Part shown: positions 1 through 8,160 of the stretch, in pieces
Numbering within the stretch: the first letter of the stretch is position 1
How the letters are laid out: the number at the start of each line of letters is the position of its first letter
Assembly (NCBI GenBank): GCA_026770595.1
Contig: MU633809.1
Location: forward strand, 1 to 23,040
Direction of reading: 5' to 3'
Length of the DNA stretch: 23,040 nucleotides
Origin: Ochromonadaceae sp. CCMP2298
Taxonomy: Eukaryota > Sar > Synurophyceae > Ochromonadales > Ochromonadaceae
Notes under the pieces: generated by a model
What the model was told of the DNA's origin: nothing
Database searches by the model: none
What the model saw: only the letters and a program-made list of their open reading frames with translations
Made by a program: the position numbers and the translations under genes

Positions 1-97
1 CCAGGTCTGCGATGGGCATCTCTTCCCTGTTGATGGGCGAGCTCTCTGCAGAGGCAGAGTCATCAGCGAAGGTTCTCTTGGACTTGCTGTAGATCAT
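1..97 (-). CDS. 5' end of an unidentified protein-coding gene (runs off the window)
   Basis: A reading frame on the minus strand starts with ATG at 95-97 in good context (AACACCATG) and stays open for 32 codons to the left edge. The start reads MIYSKSKRTF, then an acidic Ser/Ala-rich stretch (ADDSASAESS). The frame is also open upstream of this ATG back to a TAG near 265, without another ATG, so an upstream exon cannot be excluded. A longer overlapping frame at 63-335 has no homology-like features and I treat it as a shadow. Too little is visible to name a function. The position fits the alternating gene order, because the next gene is on the plus strand. Confidence 0.35.
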   Translation of the reverse strand, partial: MIYSKSKRTFADDSASAESSPINREEMPIADL

Positions 98-914
98 GGT
101 GTTCTTGGTGATGTTCTTGGCGGTGGTCGTGCAGGTCTCTGGAGCTATAATTGTGAACGGCGATCCATAACGGCGAGCAGATGGCAACCCAATTGGCAGC
201 GATCCAGCTGCCTGGTTCCAAGTTGAAGACAAATTTTTGGGGAGAACCCGTGCTGGAAAAGTCTAACGGCAGCTTTTGACAGAGAAGTCGTGCTGGAAAA
301 GTGGGTTTTCGTTTTCCAGCGCGAGTTCCCGCCAAAATCTAACCCGGCCCACTCGCGAGGGAAAACGCTCCTACCGGCCGGATTTTAGGGGGTAAAAAAG
401 CCCAAAAAAACACCACTCAGGTAATAAAACAAAATCAAGGCGCCAATTCATGGTAATTTTTCAATAGTATTAATCTCTAATTAGATTATCTAATATAGAT
501 TTAAATACGTTTAAAATATAATTTTAGTACAGTAATAGATTCATTGCACATCTTTATGATGCCAAGGTTTGTAAAGCTAGCTATCCCTTCGCTCGTCGAC
601 GGTTTCAATCTTCAACTGCAAACCCAGTCCCGTAGGCAAAAACCAAAAAAATGTGGGCTTTGATCGAAGAAGTCCCCACTCTTTCAGTCTTTTCGAAATT
701 CAGGGGACAGAATTCCCTCCATTTCCGAGACCACTCCCCCTCTTTCCCCCTTTCCACAAATATTCCACCCAACACGCACGCACCCCACCCCAACAGATTC
801 TGAGTCCACACGCCGCAGACTCCAAACAGCCGCCAACAGTCACCCCACGTGAGAGTGTTGCAATTGCGCAATTAATCCTTGTACAGAGTCACTCTTGCGA
901 AATTCACGCACGTG
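98..914. promoter_or_regulatory. Divergent intergenic region with AT-rich core and shared promoter motifs
   Basis: No gene is visible. The left part has two copies of CGTGCTGGAAAAGT (near 249-262 and 287-300) and CCCGCCAAA at 328-336, an E2F-like TTTGGCGGG on the minus strand. The middle is very AT-rich, with AATAAAAC (423-430) and TAGTACAGTAA-N10-GCACAT (525-551). The same elements recur in the same order in the 7636-8160 divergent region. The right part is pyrimidine-rich and carries two CACGTG boxes (846-851, 909-914) around a 12-bp palindrome AATTGCGCAATT (862-873), just before the ATG of the peroxiredoxin-like gene. Confidence 0.5.
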
Positions 915-1656
915 ATGATGAAGAACGGGGGGAAGACGTTGGGCGAAGGGGATCTCTTCCCGCGTATCTTTCTCTGCAGCGAGGATGGGGAACAGCTGGC
1001 GATTCATGCGGAGGGGAGACGGAAGCTCGTTGTTTTTTATCGAGGGTCGTTCTGCCGATTCTGTGCACGTAAGTCGATACTGCTCCTCGTTTTTCTATCC
1101 CGAATACTGTTGGCTCACCTTCTCCTTCTTCCAAATTATAGATACCCTGCAGGAGGTAAATGACAGGATGGATATAATGGAGAAGTCCGGGTTTGACGTC
1201 GTGGCCGTGTCGGTGGACGGTCGAGAAGCATCAGCCATCTTCAAGCGCGACCTCAAGCTCCGCTACTCGTTGGGCTGCGGGCTCACCAGATCGCACATGC
1301 AGGAGATCGGCTTGAAAATCAGCGGAGCCTCCCTTACCCCCCGCCACACGGCCTGCTGCTGTGAGGAGGGCCCTGGCTACTGCTCAGGCTCGCAGGCCTA
1401 CGCGCCCCACTTTAGCAAGGGCACCCGCATCGCGCCCTTCTCCCAATACGAATCCAGAATGCGTCACGACAGCGGCGCCACTACGAGCAGCAGCTCGGAC
1501 AGCGGCTCCTCCTTCTGCAGTCTGAGCAGCTCGGCGAAACTCAAGCTGGGCGAGGCAGCGGCGCCAGTGATCTACTGCGAGCCCGCACACTTCCTGCTGA
1601 ACGCCGACAACACCATCAACTGCACGTTCAACCCCGACAACCTCTGCCACATCTAA
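915..1656 (+). CDS. AhpC/TSA peroxiredoxin-like (thioredoxin-fold) protein
   Basis: Two exons, 915-1068 and 1142-1656, with a 73-nt GT-AG intron, give 222 aa. Splicing joins RGSFCRFCA to HTLQEVND and so rebuilds the family pattern FYRGSFCxFCxxHLxEL with a CxxC redox site near residues 47-50. The next part (GFDVVAVSVDGREAS, then FKRDLKLRYSLGCG) is the usual strand-helix core. CEPAHFLLNADNTI near the end matches the FxEPxxFLIxPDGT strand of the PRX_like2 group. These proteins are predicted thiol-dependent reductases; the substrate is unknown. About 80 residues rich in Ser and Cys (ACCCEEGPGYC, then a poly-Ser tract) are inserted between the core and the last strand. The protein stops right after that strand, so the usual C-terminal helix is missing. 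The start is the first in-frame ATG. No organelle signal is obvious. Confidence 0.85.
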
Positions 1657-1660
1657 CGAT

Positions 1661-1687
1661 GCACACACACCCTAACACTGTGTGTGC
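1661..1687 (+). other. Perfect 9-bp inverted repeat just after the stop codon
   Basis: GCACACACA (1661-1669) and TGTGTGTGC (1679-1687) pair perfectly around a 9-nt loop, four bases after the TAA of the peroxiredoxin-like gene. In the mRNA this would be a 3' UTR hairpin. Whether it acts in 3' end formation or stability is unknown. Confidence 0.5.
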
Positions 1688-2216
1688 CCCACTCCCGGTC
1701 TGCTGGTCAGGGGAGCCAGCTCAGACTGGCTTCTTTGCCACTACCTATTGATTTTCCTTTTCACACGGCCCCTCAAGGCCGCTTCTCATTTGCCGGTCTC
1801 TTGCCGAGCTTTTCCTAGAAGTTCCGAGTTAAAATCGCTAGCCCCTGCCGCCTACGAACCTTTTCCGCGTTCGTGGTGGGCGGTAGGGCCTCGCTATGTT
1901 CCACATCCACAGCACTACATCCAGCACAGAGCTGAGATACAAGAGGCATCCATGGAAAACTTTGCTTCCATTGATTTTAAGATTTTGTGGTGCTGGCTAT
2001 GTTCTACAGGGACGTAGCCACCCACAGGACATTGTTTGTTTTCATTTCCATAGCAGATACGCAAGACTATAGTGTACAGTACCTGCCGTCGCCGGTAGCT
2101 CAGCGAAAGACTAAATGTCTGACTTTTGCTCGGGTGAATTTAAATACCGGTACTAGAGTGATTCATAATCTTCTTTTTTAAGTTGCGGGCCGGGTGAATA
2201 CAGTTGAATCTTCGGT
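1688..2216. other. Convergent intergenic region, no gene seen
   Basis: This lies between the 3' ends of the peroxiredoxin-like and SGNH hydrolase genes. Short open frames here lack family features and good starts. It becomes AT-richer towards the right. I see no clear repeat or RNA gene. Confidence 0.5.
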
Positions 2217-4219
2217 TTATACAAATGACATGTTTTTACATTCGCGGTTGTTGCTGGCGGAGAGCAGCGCGAACAGCTGCACGGTGTGGCCTACCACCCA
2301 CGTGTTGGCCGGCTCGTTGGAGACCACCAGGGTCAGCTCGTGCGCAGTGTCCGCCAGGTCCTCGAAGAGGGTCATGATCTCAGACCTGCCTGTGTTATTC
2401 TTCTCCATCGCCCAGCTGTAGCCCTTAAAAAAACCCGACGCGCGGGCCCTTTTGTTGCGGTTTCCGTCTACGTATGCGTCCACGATGCCCATACCGTCTC
2501 GCCTTTGCCAGATGGCGATCTTCACCGCAGAGCCGTAGAACTTGAAGGAGATCTCAGAGCCGGGCGTCTCTGCCTGCCAGCTGCGCCGGAAGCTCTTGGT
2601 GACCCCGATCTTCTGCCCGGCGGCGCTGCTGCCCGAGCTGCTGAGGCCTGTGCGCTCGTCCCCGCCTGCAGTAGAGGAGCCTGCGTTGAACCCCCCGAAG
2701 CCAATCTTCATACGCACTACTTTGCGGAAGCCCTTGGGCGGGCGCACAGGTGTCAGCAGGCCGTTGGCGTCGTCGCTCAGCGCGTCACAGCGTGTGCAGT
2801 GGCCTAGCGGGTTTGTGGGGTACATGGGGGGCGGCAGCTGGACCGTGGTGGGCTTAAGGGTGTCGTAGGAATGGGCGTGGCGGGTGATGCTCCCGTCTGT
2901 CTCCATGGTGACGTCGAACGATACGGCGTTGGACAGCTTATTCCACCAGGCGAACAGCAGGTCCCCCAAAAAGGGCACGCCCCTGCTGCCCCAGGGGTGC
3001 ACCCCATCAGTGAGCGAGTACTGGCTATAGATGCGTTGGGGCAGGTGGTCCTTGCCGAAGCACAGCACCACCGCGGGGCACACGTCGATCAGCGGTATGC
3101 CGTAGTAGTACGAGTGCAGTAGGTAGCGGGGACTGCCGCAGTCGGGCTTCACCCACAGATCCACTATGGCCACTACAGGTTGGGAGGCGAGGGTGAGCGT
3201 CTTTCTAAGGAGCGCGTCCATGAGCTTTGGGTGGCCGTAGTCGTTGACGGAGAAGTCCACTAGCACTAGGTCCACGTTGGGGTACTTGTCCACGTCCACG
3301 CAGAAGATGGAGTCTGAGGGGAGGATTTGGGGAGGGAGGGGGTGTCGATGGGCAGTGGGGGAGTGGGGGAGTGGGGTAGGATGAGAGGAGGTGAGGAGAT
3401 CAGCGGGTCAGAAGGAGAGACTCGGTGCGGTCGCAGCATGTCAGATACGCAATAGGGCAATAGGGCAACACAGCAGGGTAAGAGTGCAGAGCTCAGTGAT
3501 TCAAAGTGGATCAACAGTGGCCGAAGCCTTTAGTCCCTTAGATGTCAATTTTGTGAATCGTCACCGCTCCCACACAGACCACAGCCACATAATACAGCCA
3601 TAGACAGCAGGCACAAACAGCAGGCAGGCACTGGGAGGACAGGGGCTCTGTGCCGGTGCTTACATTGAAGCTCAGTAGCGCCGTGCCCGTGGTTGTACAC
3701 GTTGACCGTCAAGCTGTGCTTTTCCCTTAGCAGCTTCACGAACTGCATGAAGTACCCGCCGGCGGTGATGCTGCCCCCCAAAGCCAGGATGTCGATGGTG
3801 CCGCGGCTCTTGACTCGCTGAAGCACCCTCACGAACCGCATCATATCGCCCATATTCGGCACCAAACCCAGCTCCTGCATCATCCTGTCGGCATCGTCGC
3901 ACACGCGGTGGTACATGAAGTCGTCTGGCCGGTAGACGGCGACCATCACGTAGGGGTCGCCCAGCGGCAGGCTGTTGAGCACCTCGTCGTTGATCTTCTT
4001 GATCGAGCTGATGTTGAAGCCGTTGGACACGAAGGTGTGGAAGTCAGGGAAGGACCTGCGCAGGCCGTTCTGTATATGGAAGAGGGCGTTGCGGTTGCCC
4101 TTCACCACCTGCCCCTCGTGCTCGTGCGCCGCCGCAGTGTTGGGCACCCGCCCGGTGCGTGGGGGCGGGGCGTACACCACGCAGCATACTGCGAGGTAGA
4201 GCACAACCCAGCGCAGCAT
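2217..4219 (-). CDS. Secreted or membrane-anchored SGNH (GDSL-type) hydrolase with extra C-terminal domain
   Basis: Two exons, 4219-3664 and 3313-2217, give 550 aa; the 350-nt intron 3314-3663 has donor GTAAGC and acceptor CAG. The first ATG gives MLRWVVLYLAVCCVVYA, a signal peptide or anchor. The SGNH blocks are in order: GGSITAGG with Ser150 as nucleophile, HGHGAT near 178-182 as the Gly block, DFSVND with Asn209, and DGVHP with Asp288 and His291. The splice joins ELQ to YSIFCVDVDKYP, giving one continuous fold. Such enzymes are esterases or acetylesterases, often on polysaccharides or lipids; the substrate cannot be told. After about residue 330 comes a Gly/Ser-rich linker, then a probable beta-rich domain (KFYGSAVKIAIWQRRDGMGIVDAYVDG) that resembles accessory or carbohydrate-binding modules; this is inference. 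It is divergent from RSP3 (367 bp between starts). Confidence 0.85.
3318..3378 (+). repeat. G-rich tract inside the SGNH hydrolase intron
   Basis: On the plus strand several runs of three to five G occur in about 60 bases, including GGGGGAGTGGGGGAGTGGGG, which could form a G-quadruplex. In the transcript, read from the minus strand, it is C-rich and makes up the pyrimidine-rich stretch before the acceptor at 3314. Confidence 0.5.
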
Positions 4220-4586
4220 CAGCTCCGTGGCCCTGAACACTCTCAACTGTGGCTGCACGGCTGACTGATCTCACTCTGACTCTGGCAATCTCGTCACATC
4301 GAAAGGATGGACCAACACTGGGTAAAGTGAGCGTACTTTCGCAGTACGTACCGCCATAGTACGTCAGTTTCGTTTCCGTACGAAACCGGCGATAATTTTG
4401 GCAGTTTCGTCCAAGAAGGTTGGAGGGCGAGAAAGCGAACCAAAGTGCAAAGTGATCTGCCAGCGAGCGCGGGAGATCTCTCTCGCTCTGCAACACAATT
4501 GTATTGATTCACTGCTGGACTGAGAAGGCAGCTCATAATTCACAACCCCTCTCTTCTACTGGCCATCGCTAGAGACAGGTTGCAGA
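4220..4586. promoter_or_regulatory. Divergent promoter region between SGNH hydrolase and RSP3
   Basis: The two start codons lie 367 bp apart, back to back. The region holds two copies of AGTACGT (4343-4349, 4358-4364), two of CAGTTTCGT (4365-4373, 4402-4410), and an inverted repeat GTTTCG/CGAAAC (4367-4372, 4381-4386). No TATA box is obvious. It may drive both genes; a match to the ciliary RFX X-box was considered but is imperfect. Confidence 0.45.
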
Positions 4587-5681
4587 ATGCAGACGGAGGA
4601 GACGTTCGAGTACTCGACACAGCCGCATGCGGCGCCCACCAAGAAGAAGAACAAATATAGAAGCGAGGGCGAGGAAAATGTCGGGCCTGATGGAATATCG
4701 AACATCATGTACGACGCGCGAGTGGTGCGCGGCAACACATATGCTGCGAAGGTGATGACCACGAGCTTGAAGAAGGATCTCGATAGGACAAGCAAAAAGC
4801 AACCCAAGCAGTCGAAGATGCTCGGCTATGCCCGGCGATCATCAACACCGCCCCCCGTGAGCGGCCGGACACACATGAATATGCAGACTGAGGATTTCCT
4901 TGAGGAGATTACGGACCGGCCTATCGAGCAGGACGTAGAGACGCAGACCACTGCCGCGTTGGACCGCCCAGCCTCGCCTTTGTTTGTGCGAGCCAAGATC
5001 GGGTTCGACGCAGAGACGCAGATCGAGAACGGAGATTTGTTCGACTTTGATCTGGAGGTGGAGCCTATTTTGGAGGTGCTGGTGGGTAAGACCATCCACG
5101 TGTCTATGCTGGAGTTGATGCAGGAGGAGGAGCTGGATGCCATCAGACTGCAGCAGGAGGAGTTCGAGGCAGTGCGCAACGTAGAGCTCGCAGAGGTGCA
5201 GCGCCTAGAAGCCGAGATCAAGCGGAAAGCGGCCGAGAAGGACCGCCGCATTGCGCAGGAGAAGAAGCGGCTGGAGGATCGCAGACGTCTGGAGGAGACA
5301 GTAGCAGCGCGTGCCTTCTCGGATCAGTTCCTGGGAGACCTGCACCTCAACGTGTTCGACATGCTGCAGGAGCAGGGGCACTTCTTCGACCCCGTGCAGA
5401 GGGAGGTGGAGCAGCTGTTCATGCCTGCGCTGATCGAGGGCCTCACGAGGGGCGGGGGTTGCTATGAGGCGGCCTCGATTATTGCCGCAGAGCTGCTGGA
5501 GGGGGCCAGGGCCAAGGCCAAAGCCTTCGAAGCAGAGGCAATCAAGCTGCGCAAAGAGATGCAGGCCCGCGTCGCCGCAGAGCAGGAGAAGCAACTCGCG
5601 ATCGCAGAGGAGGCACGGCTGGCGGCAGAGGCGGCGGCGAAGAGTGCAGAGGATGCGGAGAACGCGGGCGAGGAGGAGTAG
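4587..5681 (+). CDS. RSP3: Radial spoke protein 3 (axonemal A-kinase anchoring protein)
   Basis: Single exon, 364 aa. RSP3 forms the dimeric backbone of the radial spoke and anchors it to the outer doublet microtubules of the flagellum. The N-terminal signature NIMYDARVVRGNTYA sits at residues 39-53, followed by the conserved GRTHMNMQTEDFLEE at 93-107 and an ETQT segment at 118-121. The core VEPILEVLVGKTIHVSMLELMQEEE (about 157-182, cited in part) is the amphipathic helix that binds PKA RII or RIIa-like subunits in this family. A charged coiled coil follows (about 178-240), then LGDLHLNVFDMLQEQGHF and an Ala/Glu-rich C-terminal helix. The length is shorter than the Chlamydomonas protein but covers the conserved core. 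Its presence shows that the organism makes motile flagella. Confidence 0.95.
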   Translation: MQTEETFEYSTQPHAAPTKKKNKYRSEGEENVGPDGISNIMYDARVVRGNTYAAKVMTTSLKKDLDRTSKKQPKQSKMLGYARRSSTPPPVSGRTHMNMQTEDFLEEITDRPIEQDVETQTTAALDRPASPLFVRAKIGFDAETQIENGDLFDFDLEVEPILEVLVGKTIHVSMLELMQEEELDAIRLQQEEFEAVRNVELAEVQRLEAEIKRKAAEKDRRIAQEKKRLEDRRRLEETVAARAFSDQFLGDLHLNVFDMLQEQGHFFDPVQREVEQLFMPALIEGLTRGGGCYEAASIIAAELLEGARAKAKAFEAEAIKLRKEMQARVAAEQEKQLAIAEEARLAAEAAAKSAEDAENAGEEE

Positions 5682-5796
5682 TGCCTCTAGTCCCAGGTTC
5701 CCTTATTCCACCATTTTCCCCCAACCACCACCCCCACGCACATAGTCTTTGTAAAGTACACAACACACAACGTTAGCGTTCTCAGAGTGTAGAGTT

Positions 5797-5833
5797 CACG
5801 TGACATATTCCGCGCGTATAAATATAACACGTG
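5797..5833 (+). promoter_or_regulatory. TATA box flanked by two CACGTG boxes, without an assigned gene
   Basis: TATAAATATA at 5817-5826 lies between CACGTG at 5797-5802 and CACGTG at 5828-5833. This looks like a strong promoter core, yet both flanking genes end here (convergent). It could drive an unrecognised RNA, or be chance. No known snRNA or tRNA sequence follows it as far as I can tell. Confidence 0.35.
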
Positions 5834-6090
5834 GAGATTATACGAACCTGCTTCTTTTTCAGCCGCGCTGCGTAGTTCCCAGGAAGCCTCTGCATCGGCA
5901 GTGGGCTGCTCTGCTATCTAATAATCTACGAGTCTACGCTTTTCCTGTGTACATGTCTGCCAATCTTGTTTGCAGTTCTGTGCGACGGAAGCAAGCAGCT
6001 TGATGTGCGGAAAGAAAAGACAGTGGTCTGAATCTTAGAATAGTATACAACTTGGGAGAATGACCTTGGGGGACAATGGTCACCAGCATA

Positions 6091-6125
6091 ACTCACAACC
6101 CACAACTCACAACTCACAACTCACA
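6091..6125 (+). repeat. Heptanucleotide tandem repeat ACTCACA x5
   Basis: Five 7-bp units run head to tail, four identical ACTCACA and one ACCCACA (second unit). The array ends in ACTGATAC. It is in the convergent 3' region. Confidence 0.9.
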
Positions 6126-6207
6126 ACTGATACATGGGATACGCCTATAAACAGCATGTGCATTTCCTATCTTGTAGTTTCCCATCTTTGTACTTTCCTA
6201 TCTGTAA

Positions 6208-7635
6208 CTATGTTGAGTTTAGGGCTCGGCGGGAGATCGCGAATTGCTCCAGCCTGCGACACGCCTCCGCCACCGCCTCTAGCCCCACCCAGCAGAAGCA
6301 CACGCGGAAGAATCCCGGCAGGGGGTGGTGGCAGGCTTCGCCGGGGGTGAGAGATATCTTGAGCTGGGCTAGGTCTCGGTGCAGGGCCCTCTCTCCCTGG
6401 AAGGACTGCTCCCCCAGTAGCGAGCGCAGGTCTGCGAAGAGGAAGATGCCCGCGCCCGCGTGGTAGAAGGGTAGACCCAGGCGGGTGAGGCTGGCGGTCA
6501 GGCAGCGATGGGAGGCGGCGATGCGGGTGCTGTTGAGAGTCAGGAAGTTCTCTAGGAAGGGCGCGTCGGAGAGCACGCCTGCTAGCAGCTCCTGCACTGG
6601 GTTGCTCACCTGAGAGGCGCAGAGAGGGAGTTTCAGGTTACAAAGGTTGCATAGGTTACACAGGTAACATAGGTTACATAAGTTACACAGAATATTTCGC
6701 ATAGGGACACAGGGGTATAGATTACATAGGGGAGTATGTATATTAGACCCCCTTACCTGGTGAGCCATGTTGTTAGTCCCCAGGGCCTTCAGCAGGCGCT
6801 GGTTCTGGCTGTACAGTACACCTATACGTAGACCCGATCCCCCCAGGTCCTTAGAAGCCCCCCACAGCAGGTGCACTGTGTCACCTAGCTGGTTGCCCAG
6901 CAACGAGGCGAGTGACTGGAAGGCGCCCTCTGTAGTAGTATCGAACACAGACAGCGCATATATCTCGTCACATAGCAGGTGCAGCTCGCGCTCCCGGCAC
7001 CACTCCACCAACATCAGCAATTCGTCTGCGGGGTATATCTTTCCTAGGGGGTTGTGGGGGTTGGTGAGCAGGAAGCACTTGGGGGGCGCGCCCTGCAAAA
7101 AGGCTGATTCGTAGGCTGCATCCAGGTCCTCCCGTCGTAGGGAGAAGTCTCCCTCGGCCGCAGTAGAGGAGTGCACAGGCATAGTACGTACACGTCCTAG
7201 GTCGAGGAAGTCCCTATCGAAGGCTGCGTAGTAGGGGGTGGGGACGAGGACAGAGTCCCCTGGCTCGAACAGCATCACGGCCAGTTGCACGAGCAGAGAG
7301 GTCACGCCCGCACTCACGATCAGGTGCTCAGCCTTCACGTCGCACTCCGTGAACACGTGCTGGCCCAGGAAGGAGCTGAGCGCGCTCTTCAGCACGGGTA
7401 GGCCGGTGGGGTCGGTGTAGTTGAGGCATTGCGGCGTGAAATCTTCGCTGTTGTTCAGTCGCTCGAGCAGGAGGTCGCTGTTCAGCTTGTTCTCCGCGAC
7501 GGAAAAGAGGATCGCTCCGCCTGGGTTGGACACTGGATCATACTGATCACCCAGGAAGGACATGTGGACACCGATATAGGTGTTGAACGACGAAGCCGCT
7601 AGAAAATCTTCCGCTCTGGATCCCAGTTTCGCCAT
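6208..7635 (-). CDS. Class I/II PLP-dependent aminotransferase, ACC-synthase-like
   Basis: Two exons, 7635-6757 and 6609-6208, give 426 aa. The start is the only in-frame ATG upstream of the domain. The N-terminus (SRAEDFL, YDPVSNPGGAILFSVAENKL) is typical of 1-aminocyclopropane-1-carboxylate synthase-like proteins. Other marks are NYTDPTGLP (72-80), TNPHNPLGKI (191-200), CDEIYALSVF (222-231), and SKDLGGSGLRIG (261-272), where Lys262 should bind PLP; GFFRVCFCW near the end holds the substrate-carboxylate Arg. In this family some members make ACC (ethylene precursor) and others are plain transaminases, so activity is not settled. No targeting peptide is seen, suggesting the cytosol. The 147-nt intron (6610-6756) is CAG|GTAAGG...CAG|GTGAGC and is free of stops in frame, so retention would insert 49 Cys/Asn/Leu-rich residues. 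Confidence 0.9.
   Translation of the reverse strand: MAKLGSRAEDFLAASSFNTYIGVHMSFLGDQYDPVSNPGGAILFSVAENKLNSDLLLERLNNSEDFTPQCLNYTDPTGLPVLKSALSSFLGQHVFTECDVKAEHLIVSAGVTSLLVQLAVMLFEPGDSVLVPTPYYAAFDRDFLDLGRVRTMPVHSSTAAEGDFSLRREDLDAAYESAFLQGAPPKCFLLTNPHNPLGKIYPADELLMLVEWCRERELHLLCDEIYALSVFDTTTEGAFQSLASLLGNQLGDTVHLLWGASKDLGGSGLRIGVLYSQNQRLLKALGTNNMAHQVRGSNIHTPLCNLYPCVPMRNILCNLCNLCYLCNLCNLCNLKLPLCASQVSNPVQELLAGVLSDAPFLENFLTLNSTRIAASHRCLTASLTRLGLPFYHAGAGIFLFADLRSLLGEQSFQGERALHRDLAQLKISLTPGEACHHPLPGFFRVCFCWVGLEAVAEACRRLEQFAISRRALNST
6610..6756 (-). other. Frame-preserving, stop-free intron with a degenerate 9-bp tandem repeat
   Basis: The intron is 49 codons long and open in the reading frame of both exons. 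Its middle consists of degenerate TGTAACCTA-type units (plus-strand AGGTTACAn between about 6635 and 6690), which would encode CNL/CYL triplets. It interrupts the aminotransferase fold between AHQ and SNPVQELL, where the family has no such insertion, so splicing is expected. Confidence 0.75.
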
Positions 7636-8160
7636 CGTGCACTGATCTGATCGAGGGAAGCTCTGTGCCTCGTGAGGTGCTTTCAATGGATCTCCAGCAA
7701 CGAGTACGGGTACGGAATGAGGGATACCAGGAGTTATGATGAAGTCTGGGGTTTCGAAAAATAGCCAAAGTTGCAAAAACGTCAAAACTCCCGCCAAACG
7801 CGCCTACACGAGTCATAAAAATCACATTTTGAGGCAATAAAACGATCATCAATCGATTAATAAGGAAAGTTTAGTACAGTAACATATAGATTGCACATTT
7901 TTCCAATAAGTCTTAAATCGCTGGTCCTTGACTGCGGTTGTGTTAGTATTTTTTAGGGGGGTTTTTGGCGCGTAACGGTAATGGAGGGGACCTTCCCAGC
8001 TTCCTGGAATTTTGTCATCACACATCGCACACCTGGAACTGAGGCTGATGCTCTGGAGCTGGAGAGGTTCGTTCTCGGTTCAGAGTTTTCCTGTTCTGCG
8101 GTGGTACTTTTTATTGAAAGAAGGGAGGGTCTGTGTAGAGGACCGACCAAATCTTTGGTT
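7636..8160. promoter_or_regulatory. Divergent promoter region, aminotransferase / DUF1499
   Basis: Both genes start outwards from here (525 bp). It has CCCGCCAAA (7790-7798; TTTGGCGGG on the aminotransferase strand), AATAAAAC (7836-7843) and TAGTACAGTAA-N10-GCACAT (7872-7898). The same three elements occur in the same order at 328-551. An open frame in phase with DUF1499 extends upstream of 8161, but its nominal start at 7981 lies far before the signal peptide, so I do not use it. Confidence 0.45.

Larger units (their letters stand above)
5682..6207. other. Convergent intergenic region between RSP3 and aminotransferase
   Basis: No convincing coding sequence. It contains an apparent TATA element between two CACGTG boxes (5797-5833) and a heptanucleotide array (6091-6125), listed separately. 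The open frames near 5800-6003 and 5926-6117 have no ATG start or no protein-like composition. Confidence 0.5.

Noticed and set aside
2088-2160. Possible tRNA (GCCGGTAGCTCAG looks like an A box)
   Set aside because: No B box GGTTCGA and no consistent cloverleaf follow.
4367-4386. RFX X-box in the RSP3 promoter
   Set aside because: GTTTCC-GTA-CGAAAC resembles the X-box but fails at key positions (R at position 4 and start of the second half).
5800-6003. 67-codon frame after the TATA element
   Set aside because: No ATG start, and composition is not protein-like.
7981-8160. N-terminal extension of the DUF1499 protein
   Set aside because: The extension would bury the signal peptide that starts at 8161.
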